Assembly (NCBI GenBank): GCA_019240375.1
Contig: JAFAYN010000115.1
Location: 1 to 14,565 of the forward strand
Direction of reading: 5' to 3'
From: Gemmatimonadota bacterium
GTDB taxonomy: Bacteria > Gemmatimonadota > Gemmatimonadetes > Longimicrobiales > Longimicrobiaceae
Length of the DNA stretch: 14,565 nucleotides
A program made the position numbers and the translations under genes. This document shows, piece by piece, positions 7,149-14,565 of the stretch. How positions within the stretch are numbered: the first letter of the stretch is position 1; each line of letters opens with the position of its first letter. The notes below the pieces were generated by a model. That model ran no database searches, was not told the origin of the DNA, and worked only from the letters and a program-made list of their open reading frames with translations.

Positions 7149-9566
7149 ATGGACACCCTCCTCCAGGACCTCCGCTACGCCGTCCGCGCCCTGCTGCGCT
7201 CCCGGAGCTTCACCGCCCTGGCCGTGCTCTGCCTGGCGCTGGGGATCGGGACCAACACGGCGGTGTTCAGCGTGGTCAACACCCTCCTCCTCCGCCCGCT
7301 CCCCATCCGCGACCCCGACCGGGTGCTGATGCTCTACACCCGGCAGGACCGGCAGGGGATCGACGACGCCTCCTTCAGCGTCGCCGACCTGCTGGACGTG
7401 CGCGCGCAGAGCACCACCCTGGCCGACGTGGCAGGGATGTACGAGGGTGGCTTCAACCTGGCCGGCGGCGACGGCGAGCCGGAGCGGGTGAAGGGGATGG
7501 GGATCAGCGCCAACCTGTTCCCGCTGATCGGGGTGTCCCCGGCGCGGGGGCGCAACTTCCTCCCGCGGGAGGACCGCCCCGGCGGGGAGCTCGTGGTGAT
7601 CCTGAGCGACGCGCTCTGGCGCCGCATGGGGGCCCGCCCCGGCCTGGTGGGGAGCACCGTGCTGGTGAGCGGGAAGCCGCGGGTGGTGGTGGGGGTGATG
7701 CCGCCCCGCTTCAACTTCCCGACGACGGCGGAGCTGTGGGTCCCCATGCAGACCGACCCCACGGAAGCTCGCTCCGAGCGGTACGTGTGGACCATCGCGC
7801 GGCTGAAGCCCGGCGCCACGCTGGACGGGGCCCGGGCGGAGCTGGCCGGGCTGGCCCGGCGGCTGGAGGCGGCCAACCCGGGCACCAACGCGGGGTGGAG
7901 CTTCGGCGCCAAGCTGTGGCGCGAGGAGTTCGTGGAGAACGGGCTGAAGCTGACGCTGTACCTGATGATGGGGGCGGTGGGCTTCGTCCTCCTGATCGCC
8001 TGCGCCAACGTCGCCAACCTCCTCCTGGCCCGCTCGGTGGGGCGGCAGCGGGAGATCGCCATCCGCGCCGCCGTGGGGGCGGCGCGGGGGCGGATCGTGC
8101 GGCAGCTCCTCACCGAGAGCGTGCTGGTGGCGCTGGCGGGCGGTGCGCTGGGGGTGCTGATCGCCGTCTGGTGGATCGCCTGGGTGACCTCCCGCATCCC
8201 CGAGCGGATGGCGTACTGGATCACCTTCGACGTGGACTGGCGCGTCCTGGCGTACACCCTGACGCTGTCGGTGGCGACGGGGGTGGTGTTCGGGCTCCTC
8301 CCGGCGCTGCGCGCCTCCCGCCCCGACCTGACCGGGGCGCTCAGGGAGGGGACCCGCGGCGCGGGGAGCGGCGGGGCGCGCAACCGGGTGCGCGGGACGC
8401 TGGTGGCCGGCGAGATCGCCCTGTCGCTGATCCTCCTGGTGGGGGCGACGCTGATGATCCGCAGCTTCCTGGCGGCGGTGGGGACGGACATGGGCTTCGA
8501 CACCCGGCCGCTCCTGGCGCTGCGCACCTCGCTGACCGGGGAGCGCTACGACCGGGTGGAAGCACGCGCCGCCGCCTTCCGGCAGCTCGCCGGGCGGATC
8601 GCCGCCCTTCCGGGGGCGCGGGGCGCGGCGTGGACCACCGCCCTCCCCGGCGACGACGGCGGGACCGGGCTCACCCTGGTGGCCGAGGGACAGCCCCGCG
8701 CCCCGGGCGAGGAGATCGCCGGGCGGGGGATCGGGATCACCCCGGAGTTCTTTTCGACGGTGGGGAAGCCGCTCCTGGCGGGGCGGACCTTCTCGGACCG
8801 GGAGGCCGCGGACAGCGCCAGCCGGGTCGCCATCGTCAACCACGCGCTGGCCGAGCAGCTCTGGCCCGGCCGGGACCCTGTGGGACGGCGGATCCAGCTC
8901 ACCATCGGCCCGGCGCAGTGGTACACGGTGGTGGGGGTGGCGCCGGACCTCCAGTACGAGGAAGTGGGGGAGGTGAGCGCGCAGTCGCGCCGGCAGGTGT
9001 ACGTCCCCTACGCCGTGTACGGGTGGCACCTGATGGTGCTGATGGTCCGGTCCGCGGGCGACCCGGGCGCGCTCGCCCCGGCGGTGCGCCGCGAGATCCG
9101 CGGCGCCGACCCGACGCTCCCGGTGTTCGACCTGCGCACCATGGACGAGTACCGTGCGTACACCACCTGGGACAAGCGCCTGTTCGGGGAGCTGTTCGGC
9201 ACCTTCGCGCTCCTCGCCATCCTGCTCGCGGCGGTGGGCGTGTACGGGGTGATGGCGTACGTGGTGTCGCAGCGCACGCACGAGATCGGGATCCGCATGG
9301 CGCTCGGCGCGGAGCGCGGGGACGTGCTCCGCCTGGTGGTGGGGCGCGGGCTGGCCGTCGCCGCGGCGGGGGTGGGGGTGGGGCTGCTGGGCGCGTTCGG
9401 CGCCTCGCGGGCCATGCGCAGCATCCTGTACGGCGTCACCCCCGACGACCCCGCCACCTTCCTGGGCGTCCCCCTCTTCCTCTTAGGGATAGCCCTGCTG
9501 GCCTCGTACCTCCCCGCCCGCCGCGCCGCGCGGGTGGACCCGATGGTCGCCCTCCGCAGCGAATAG
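7149..9566 (+). CDS. ADOP-type ABC permease 2 (duplicated MacB/FtsX permease)
   Basis: This permease has 805 residues and the same eight-helix, two-periplasmic-domain plan. The leader is [17 protein letters not shown], with TM1 at about 20-46. TM2-TM4 lie at about 268-295, 325-345 and 366-390 around [15 protein letters not shown] and [13 protein letters not shown]5 is at about 416-440 and TM6-TM8 at about 680-705, 733-757 and 771-790 with [12 protein letters not shown]. The start is supported by GGGAG at 7137-7141, seven bases upstream. Its first periplasmic domain ([18 protein letters not shown]) and its second domain differ clearly from those of permeases 1, 3 and 4, which fits a different partner or substrate. 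It follows permease 1 after 63 nt, the widest gap among the permeases, with no hairpin seen. A 39-bp stretch in the last FtsX unit is identical to permease 4. Confidence 0.95.
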   Translation: MDTLLQDLRYAVRALLRSRSFTALAVLCLALGIGTNTAVFSVVNTLLLRPLPIRDPDRVLMLYTRQDRQGIDDASFSVADLLDVRAQSTTLADVAGMYEGGFNLAGGDGEPERVKGMGISANLFPLIGVSPARGRNFLPREDRPGGELVVILSDALWRRMGARPGLVGSTVLVSGKPRVVVGVMPPRFNFPTTAELWVPMQTDPTEARSERYVWTIARLKPGATLDGARAELAGLARRLEAANPGTNAGWSFGAKLWREEFVENGLKLTLYLMMGAVGFVLLIACANVANLLLARSVGRQREIAIRAAVGAARGRIVRQLLTESVLVALAGGALGVLIAVWWIAWVTSRIPERMAYWITFDVDWRVLAYTLTLSVATGVVFGLLPALRASRPDLTGALREGTRGAGSGGARNRVRGTLVAGEIALSLILLVGATLMIRSFLAAVGTDMGFDTRPLLALRTSLTGERYDRVEARAAAFRQLAGRIAALPGARGAAWTTALPGDDGGTGLTLVAEGQPRAPGEEIAGRGIGITPEFFSTVGKPLLAGRTFSDREAADSASRVAIVNHALAEQLWPGRDPVGRRIQLTIGPAQWYTVVGVAPDLQYEEVGEVSAQSRRQVYVPYAVYGWHLMVLMVRSAGDPGALAPAVRREIRGADPTLPVFDLRTMDEYRAYTTWDKRLFGELFGTFALLAILLAAVGVYGVMAYVVSQRTHEIGIRMALGAERGDVLRLVVGRGLAVAAAGVGVGLLGAFGASRAMRSILYGVTPDDPATFLGVPLFLLGIALLASYLPARRAARVDPMVALRSE
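9272..9310 (+). repeat. 39-bp identical repeat, copy in permease 2
   Basis: Identical base for base to 14106-14144 in permease 4. It codes for [13 protein letters not shown], the cytoplasmic coupling segment after TM6 of the second FtsX unit. A 28-bp identical block just upstream (9233-9260) matches 14067-14094. Confidence 0.85.
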
Positions 9567-9576
9567 GAACCGACCG

Positions 9577-11955
9577 ATGGACACGCTGTTCCAGGACCTC
9601 CGCTACGCCGCGCGCGCCCTGCGCCGGAGCCCCGGCTTCACCCTGGCCGCCGTGCTCACCCTGGCGCTGGGGATCGGGGCGAACACCACCATCTTCAGCG
9701 CGGCGAACGCCTTCCTCCTCCGCCCGGTGAACGCCGAGCACCCCGAGCGGGTGGTGCGCGTGTACCGCAACGAGCACAGCCCGCTCTCGTACCGGGAGTA
9801 CCGCTACGTTCGGGAGCACAACACGTCGCTCGCCGGGATCGTGGGGGAGCGCAACGCCACCCTGGCGATGAACGCCCCCACCGGGAACGAGCGCGTGTAC
9901 GGGATGCTGGTGAGCGGCGACTACTTCCGGGTGCTCGGGGTCCCCGCGGCGCGGGGGCGGACCTTCGACACCCCGGACGCGGCGGCGCCCGGCGCGTACC
10001 CCGAGGTGGTGCTCAGCCACCGCTTCTGGCGGCGGCGCTTCGGCGGGGACCCGGGGGTGGTGGGGAGCACGATCCGCCTGAACACCCACCCGTACGCGGT
10101 GGTGGGGGTGGCGAAGCAGGGGTACGACGGCGCCTACCTGGGGTACGCCCCCGACCTGTGGGTCCCCCTGGCCGAGTCGCGCCCGCTCACCGGGACCGAC
10201 CTGGCGGAGGTGGGGGGGAGCATGTACGTCACCGCCCGCCTGAAGCCCGGCGTCTCGCGCCAGCAGGCCGCGGGAAACCTGGCGGCGCTCGCCGCGCAGC
10301 TCACCCGGCTCGACCCGTCGCTCCGCGAGCCGGTGCGCCTGCGGGTGGACTCGGCGCGCGGGATCAACGCCGAGCTGCGCACCCCCGCCCTGGCCGCCTC
10401 GGCCATGCTCCTGGCGGTGGTGGGGCTGGTGCTCCTGATCGCCTGCGCCAACCTGTCCAACCTCCTCCTGGCGCGGGGGATGTCGCGCAGCCGGGAGATC
10501 GCCATCCGCCTGTCGCTGGGCGCGAAGCGGGCGCGGCTGGTGCGCCAGCTCCTCACCGAGAGCGTCCTCCTGGCGCTGGCGGGGGGGGCGCTGGCGCTGG
10601 TGATCACGCTGTGGACCACCGACCTTCTCCTCGGCTTCCTCCCGCAGGACCTCCCCATCGCCGTGGACCTGTCCCCCGACCGGCGGGTGCTGGCGTACAC
10701 GCTCCTGGTGTCGCTGGGGACCAGCCTCCTGTTCGGGCTGGTGCCGGCGCTGCGGGCCTCGTCGCCCGAGCTGGTGGGGGCGCTCAAGGACGACACCCCG
10801 GGCCACCGGCGCTCGCGGCTGCGCGGCGCGCTGGTGGTGGGGGAGGTGACGCTGTGCATGGTGCTGCTGGGGGGCTCCGCCCTGTTCCTGCGCAGCCTGG
10901 CCAACGCGCGGCACATCGACCCCGGCTTCCGGCCGGAGCACGTGCTGGACCTGGGAGTGGACCTGGGGCTGCGCCAGTACTCCGAGGAGCGGGGGCGGGA
11001 GTTCTACCACCGGCTGGCGGCGCGCGCGGAATCGCTCCCCGGCGTCCGCTCCGCCGCGGTGGTGCAGGTGGTCCCGCTCAGCGGGAGCAACATGGAAACC
11101 AGCTTCGCCCTCCCCGGCGACGACCCGAACGGGCGCCGGACGGCCTACTTCAACGTGATCGGGCCGAAGTACTTCGCCACGGTGGGGACCCCGGTGCTGC
11201 GCGGCCGGGAGCTGGCCGAGGGAGAGGCGGACGCGGTGGTGGTGAACGAGACCTTCGTCCGCCGCACCTGGCCCGGCGCCGACGCGCTGGGGAAGCGGCT
11301 CGACTACGGCGGGAAGCCGATGACGGTGGTGGGGGTGACGCGCGACGCCAAGTACGTGTCGCTGGGCGAGGAGCCGCGCCCCACCCTGTACCTCCCCCAC
11401 GCGGGGGCGTACAACGGCGAGATGACGCTCCTGGTGCGCACCTCCGGCGACCCCGCGGCGCTGGCCCGGCCGCTGGCGGCGGCGGCGCAGTCGCTCGACC
11501 CCTCGCTCCCACTCCCCCGCCCAAAGACCATGACCGAGGAGATGGAGCTTTCGCTGATGCCCGCGCGCTTCGGGGCGGCGCTGCTGGGGGTGTTCGGCGG
11601 GCTGGCGCTCCTCCTCGCCACGGTGGGGATCTACGGCGTGGTCTCGTACTCGGTGGTGCAGCGGACCCGCGAGATCGGGATCCGCGCCGCGCTGGGGGCC
11701 AGCCGCGAGGCGCTGCTGCGGATGGTGGTGGGCGGGAGCATGCGGCTGGTGGGGATCGGGCTGGCGACCGGGCTGGCGCTGGCGGTGCTGTTCGGCGTCG
11801 CCGCGTCGGGGCTGCTGTACGGGGTGAGCCCGGCCGACCCCGCCCTCCTCGTGGGGGCGCCGGCGGTGCTCGCCCTGGCGGCGCTGCTGGCCTCGTACCT
11901 CCCCGCCCGCCGCGCCACCCGCGTGGACCCGATGATCGCCCTGCGCGCCGACTGA
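9577..11955 (+). CDS. ADOP-type ABC permease 3 (duplicated MacB/FtsX permease, most divergent)
   Basis: At 792 residues this is the shortest complete member of the array. It starts [17 protein letters not shown], with TM1 at about 20-46. TM2-TM4 lie at about 270-298, 330-350 and 370-392 with [15 protein letters not shown] and [13 protein letters not shown]5 is at about 416-438 and TM6-TM8 at about 665-690, 723-747 and 757-778 with [12 protein letters not shown] and [17 protein letters not shown]. Its periplasmic domains depart most from the others: the segment after TM1 reads [19 protein letters not shown] where the others have PLPF/I-type sequence, and the second domain is shorter. Only 10 nt separate it from permease 2, so translational coupling is likely; the Shine-Dalgarno is weak (GGAA about 7 nt before ATG). 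It presumably depends on the shared upstream ATPase. Substrate unknown. Confidence 0.95.
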   Translation: MDTLFQDLRYAARALRRSPGFTLAAVLTLALGIGANTTIFSAANAFLLRPVNAEHPERVVRVYRNEHSPLSYREYRYVREHNTSLAGIVGERNATLAMNAPTGNERVYGMLVSGDYFRVLGVPAARGRTFDTPDAAAPGAYPEVVLSHRFWRRRFGGDPGVVGSTIRLNTHPYAVVGVAKQGYDGAYLGYAPDLWVPLAESRPLTGTDLAEVGGSMYVTARLKPGVSRQQAAGNLAALAAQLTRLDPSLREPVRLRVDSARGINAELRTPALAASAMLLAVVGLVLLIACANLSNLLLARGMSRSREIAIRLSLGAKRARLVRQLLTESVLLALAGGALALVITLWTTDLLLGFLPQDLPIAVDLSPDRRVLAYTLLVSLGTSLLFGLVPALRASSPELVGALKDDTPGHRRSRLRGALVVGEVTLCMVLLGGSALFLRSLANARHIDPGFRPEHVLDLGVDLGLRQYSEERGREFYHRLAARAESLPGVRSAAVVQVVPLSGSNMETSFALPGDDPNGRRTAYFNVIGPKYFATVGTPVLRGRELAEGEADAVVVNETFVRRTWPGADALGKRLDYGGKPMTVVGVTRDAKYVSLGEEPRPTLYLPHAGAYNGEMTLLVRTSGDPAALARPLAAAAQSLDPSLPLPRPKTMTEEMELSLMPARFGAALLGVFGGLALLLATVGIYGVVSYSVVQRTREIGIRAALGASREALLRMVVGGSMRLVGIGLATGLALAVLFGVAASGLLYGVSPADPALLVGAPAVLALAALLASYLPARRATRVDPMIALRAD

Positions 11956-11979
11956 CCCTCATCCCGGAGACACCGTCGC

Positions 11980-14400
11980 ATGGACACGCTGCTGCAGGAC
12001 CTGCGGTACACCTTGCGGACCCTGGGGCGGAGCCCCGGGTTCGTGGGGATGGCGGTGCTGGCGCTGGCGCTGGGGATCGGCGGGAACACGGCGGTGTTCA
12101 GCGTCGTCTACACCCTGCTGTACCGTCCCTTCCCCTTCGCCGACGCCGACCGCCTGGCGGTGGTGTGGGACAACAACGCCCGGGAAGGGCGGGAGTACGG
12201 CGAGCTGACCCCCGCGCACGTGGGGGCGCTCCGTGAGGGGGCGCGCTCGTTCGCGGGGGTGGCCGCGTACGACCTGGCCGGGTACACCCTGACCGGGGCG
12301 GGGGAGCCCGAGCAGGTGGAGGGGCAGACCGTCGACCCCTCCTTCTTCCCGCTGCTGGGGGTGCGCCCGGCGCTGGGGCGCGGCTTCCTCCCCGGCGAGG
12401 ACCGGGTGGGCGCCCCCGCCGTGGCGGTGCTGGGGCACGACTTCTGGCAGCGCCACTTCGCCGGGAATCCGGGGGTGGTGGGGCGGACGGTAATGCTGGA
12501 CGGGGTGGGGACCACCGTCGTGGGCGTCCTCCCGGCGGACTTCCGCTTCCCCGGCCACGGGGACGTGTGGACCCCGCTGGTGCTTCCCGACTCGCTCTGG
12601 CAGAGCCGGCGGGCGCACTCCCTCCGCTTGGTGGCGAAGCTCCGCCCCGGCGTCCCGATCACCGCCGCCCGCGCCGAGGTGGACGCCCTCAGCCGTGACC
12701 TGGAGCGCCGCTTCCCGGATGCCGAGCAGGGGTGGCGGATGTCGGTCCACCCCCTGAACGAGGGGCTCTTCCAGGGGCCGATCCGTCCCATCCTGCTGGT
12801 GCTGCTGGGAGCGGTGGGGTTCGTCCTCCTCATCGCCTGCGCGGACGTCGCCAACCTCCTCCTGGTGCGCGCCTCCGTCCGCCAGCGCGAGGTGGCGGTG
12901 CGGGTGGCGATGGGGGCCAGCCGGTGGCGGCTGGTGCGGCAGCTCCTCACCGAGAGCCTGGTGCTGGCGCTGCTGGGCGGGGCGCTCGGGGCGCTCCTGG
13001 GGGTGTGGGGAGTGGACGCGCTGCGCCTCGCCTTCCCTCCCGGCTTCCGGGAGCTCGTCCCCCAGATCGCGCACCTGGCGGTGGACCGGCACGCGCTGGC
13101 GTACACGGCACTCGCCTCGCTGGTGACCGGGCTCCTGTTCGGGCTGGTCCCGGCGCTGCAGGCCTCCCGCCCCGACCTGAGCGCGGTGATCAAGGAGGGG
13201 GAGCGCGGCTCCACCGGGGGAACGCGGAGCGGCCGGCTGCGCACCGCCCTGGTGGTGGGGGAGGTGGCGCTGGCGCTGGTGCTGGTGACCGGGACGGGGC
13301 TGATGGTGCGCAGCTTCCTCCACCAGACGGAGGCCAACCCCGGCTTCCGCCCGGAAAGGACCCTCACCTTCTGGCTCGCCCTCCCGTCGGCGCGCTACGC
13401 CGACGCCGGGAAGATCCTCGCCTTCCAGGACGCGCTGATCGGGCGGCTGAGCGCCCTCCCCGGCGTCGCCTCGGTGGGGACGGTGGACCCGCTCCCGCTG
13501 ACGGGGGAGGGAAAGCAGCTCCGCTTCACCGTCGAGGGGCTCGCCGTTCCCACTCCGGCCGACACCCCCTCGGCCAACCTGCGGCTGGTGAGCCCGGACT
13601 ACTTCCGCGCCATCGGGATCCCGCTCCTCCGCGGGCGTGCCTTCACCGCGGCGGACCGGGAGGGTGCGCCCCCGGTGGCGGTGGTGAGCCGGGGGATGGC
13701 GGAGCAGTTCTGGCCCGGTCGGAGCCCGCTGGGGCGGCGCCTCCGGATGCCGCGCGGGGAATCGCGCGAGGTGGTGGGGGTGGTGGACGACGTGGCCGAC
13801 TGGAGGCTCGGGAAACACTCCCGCGCCTACCTGTACCTCCCGTACGCGCAGGCGCCCTCCCAGCGCATCGGGGTGGTGGTGCGTACCACGGGCGACCCGC
13901 TCGCGGTGGGGGCCGCCGCGCGCCGCGCCGTGTACGCCCTGGACCCGGACCAGCCCGTGTACGGGATGCGCGGCATGGACCGGGTGGTGTCGGACGCCCT
14001 CTTCATCCAGCGCGTCAACGCCGCGATGCTGGGGGTCCTGGCCGTGGTGGCGCTCCTCCTGGCGATGGTGGGCGTGTACGGGGTGATGGCGTACACCATC
14101 GCCCGGCGCACGCACGAGATCGGGATCCGCATGGCGCTCGGCGCCTCCGCCCGCGACGTGCTCCGCCAAGTGGTGGGGGAGGGGATGCGCCCGGTGCTGC
14201 TGGGGATGGCGATCGGGGTGGTGGGGGCGCTGGCCGTGGGGCGGCTCCTGGCCTCGCTGCTGTGGGAGGTGGGCGGGACCGACCCGGCCACCTTCGCGGC
14301 GGTGCCGCTCCTCCTGGCCGCCACCGCGCTCCTGGCCTGCTGGCTCCCGGCGCGCCACGCCACCCGGGTGGACCCGATGATCGCCCTGCGCGGCGAGTGA
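11980..14400 (+). CDS. ADOP-type ABC permease 4 (duplicated MacB/FtsX permease)
   Basis: This permease has 806 residues: leader [19 protein letters not shown]1 at about 20-46, TM2-TM4 at about 269-297, 326-350 and 371-393, TM5 at about 421-445, and TM6-TM8 at about 680-706, 738-760 and 771-790. The first FtsX loop reads [15 protein letters not shown], with D where the other three have N. The second FtsX unit carries [12 protein letters not shown] as in permease 2. The first periplasmic domain is close to that of permease 1 ([17 protein letters not shown] and PADF at matching positions), while the C-terminal unit shares long identical DNA with permease 2, which suggests a mosaic history. GGAG at 11966-11969 precedes ATG 11980, and the gap from permease 3 is 24 nt. 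It ends [19 protein letters not shown]. Confidence 0.95.
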   Translation: MDTLLQDLRYTLRTLGRSPGFVGMAVLALALGIGGNTAVFSVVYTLLYRPFPFADADRLAVVWDNNAREGREYGELTPAHVGALREGARSFAGVAAYDLAGYTLTGAGEPEQVEGQTVDPSFFPLLGVRPALGRGFLPGEDRVGAPAVAVLGHDFWQRHFAGNPGVVGRTVMLDGVGTTVVGVLPADFRFPGHGDVWTPLVLPDSLWQSRRAHSLRLVAKLRPGVPITAARAEVDALSRDLERRFPDAEQGWRMSVHPLNEGLFQGPIRPILLVLLGAVGFVLLIACADVANLLLVRASVRQREVAVRVAMGASRWRLVRQLLTESLVLALLGGALGALLGVWGVDALRLAFPPGFRELVPQIAHLAVDRHALAYTALASLVTGLLFGLVPALQASRPDLSAVIKEGERGSTGGTRSGRLRTALVVGEVALALVLVTGTGLMVRSFLHQTEANPGFRPERTLTFWLALPSARYADAGKILAFQDALIGRLSALPGVASVGTVDPLPLTGEGKQLRFTVEGLAVPTPADTPSANLRLVSPDYFRAIGIPLLRGRAFTAADREGAPPVAVVSRGMAEQFWPGRSPLGRRLRMPRGESREVVGVVDDVADWRLGKHSRAYLYLPYAQAPSQRIGVVVRTTGDPLAVGAAARRAVYALDPDQPVYGMRGMDRVVSDALFIQRVNAAMLGVLAVVALLLAMVGVYGVMAYTIARRTHEIGIRMALGASARDVLRQVVGEGMRPVLLGMAIGVVGALAVGRLLASLLWEVGGTDPATFAAVPLLLAATALLACWLPARHATRVDPMIALRGE
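14106..14144 (+). repeat. 39-bp identical repeat, copy in permease 4
   Basis: Partner of 9272-9310. Permease 1 shares a 23-bp core of the same block (6801-6823). Permease 3 has the same start but reads [15 protein letters not shown] sequence after it, so it is not part of the identical set. Confidence 0.8.
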
Positions 14401-14434
14401 CCCGCGGCCGGACGCCAACCCCCGGAGGACTTCC

Positions 14435-14565
14435 ATGGACGCCTTCCTTCAGGACCTGCGGTACACGGTTCGCGCGCTCCTCCGCACCCCGGGCTTCACG
14501 CTCGTGGCCGTGCTCACCCTGGCGCTCGGGATCGGCGCCGACACCACCATCTTCAGCGTGGTGGA
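14435..14565 (+). CDS. ADOP-type ABC permease 5, N-terminal fragment (runs off the right edge)
   Basis: The first 43 residues are visible. They comprise the leader [17 protein letters not shown], then TPGF and the start of TM1 ending [15 protein letters not shown]. This matches the N-termini of permeases 1 to 4 position by position, so a fifth duplicated FtsX/MacB permease is nearly certain. Its full length and intactness cannot be judged. GGAGG at 14424-14428 lies six bases before ATG 14435, the best Shine-Dalgarno in the array. The gap after permease 4 is 34 nt. It differs from the other four at leader residue 3 (A for T) and residue 4 (F for L). Confidence 0.9.
   Translation, partial: MDAFLQDLRYTVRALLRTPGFTLVAVLTLALGIGADTTIFSVV

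Noticed and set aside
4332..9281. 1649-codon open frame on the - strand across the ATPase and permeases 1-2
   Set aside because: Antisense frame kept open by third-position GC bias; rich in H, R, G and P with no domain. The + strand carries complete ABC transporter proteins throughout.
5516..9730. 1404-codon open frame on the + strand overlapping permeases 1, 2 and 3
   Set aside because: It is a +1 shadow crossing three genes and two intergenic gaps. Its sequence is nearly all G, R, A and P with no motif.
1..14565. Mobile elements, CRISPR arrays, tRNA or rRNA genes
   Set aside because: No transposase-like protein, terminal inverted repeats, regularly spaced short repeats, or tRNA/rRNA-like conserved sequence was seen. 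The repeats present lie inside paralogous coding sequence.

Overview
The window is very GC-rich and strongly biased to G or C at third codon positions. It carries one long co-directional gene cluster (about 2259 to past 14565, + strand) and one divergently transcribed gene at the left edge (1906 to before 1, - strand). The cluster permeases have the duplicated FtsX/MacB architecture called ADOP (Acidobacterial duplicated orphan permease), with the hallmark N-terminus MD-x3-QDLRY. Such permeases are abundant in Acidobacteria and Gemmatimonadota. Together with the base composition this suggests a Gemmatimonadota (Longimicrobium-like) bacterium or a high-GC acidobacterium. That is inference, because no phylogenetic marker gene is present.

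Layout. From 1 to 1906 (- strand) lies the N-terminal 635 residues of a multi-PAS sensor protein. It holds four complete PAS modules and the start of a fifth; the third and fifth are a duplicated pair 750 bp apart, and the output domain is off the left edge. From 1907 to 2258 is the divergent intergenic region. From 2259 to 2531 is a small protein with one membrane helix and a short coiled coil. The transport cluster follows: a periplasmic adaptor (membrane fusion protein) at 2600-3847, an ABC ATPase of the MacB/LolD type at 3901-4638, and then permeases at 4674-7085, 7149-9566, 9577-11955, 11980-14400 and 14435 to beyond the right edge. Gaps between the transporter genes are 10 to 63 nt, with no convincing terminator.

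How it may work. The adaptor, ATPase and permeases match the MacAB-type (type VII ABC, mechanotransmission) plan. In that plan a dimer of cytoplasmic ATPases drives periplasmic conformational change in an FtsX-fold permease, and an adaptor links it to an outer-membrane channel. Each permease here contains two FtsX units and two periplasmic core domains, so one chain may equal a MacB permease dimer. One ATPase gene and one adaptor gene apparently serve at least five different permeases, which is the most notable feature of the window. No outer-membrane channel gene is visible and the substrates cannot be inferred.

Many long open frames overlap these genes on both strands. They are composition-driven shadows and are not annotated. 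The PAS gene has no stop before the left edge.
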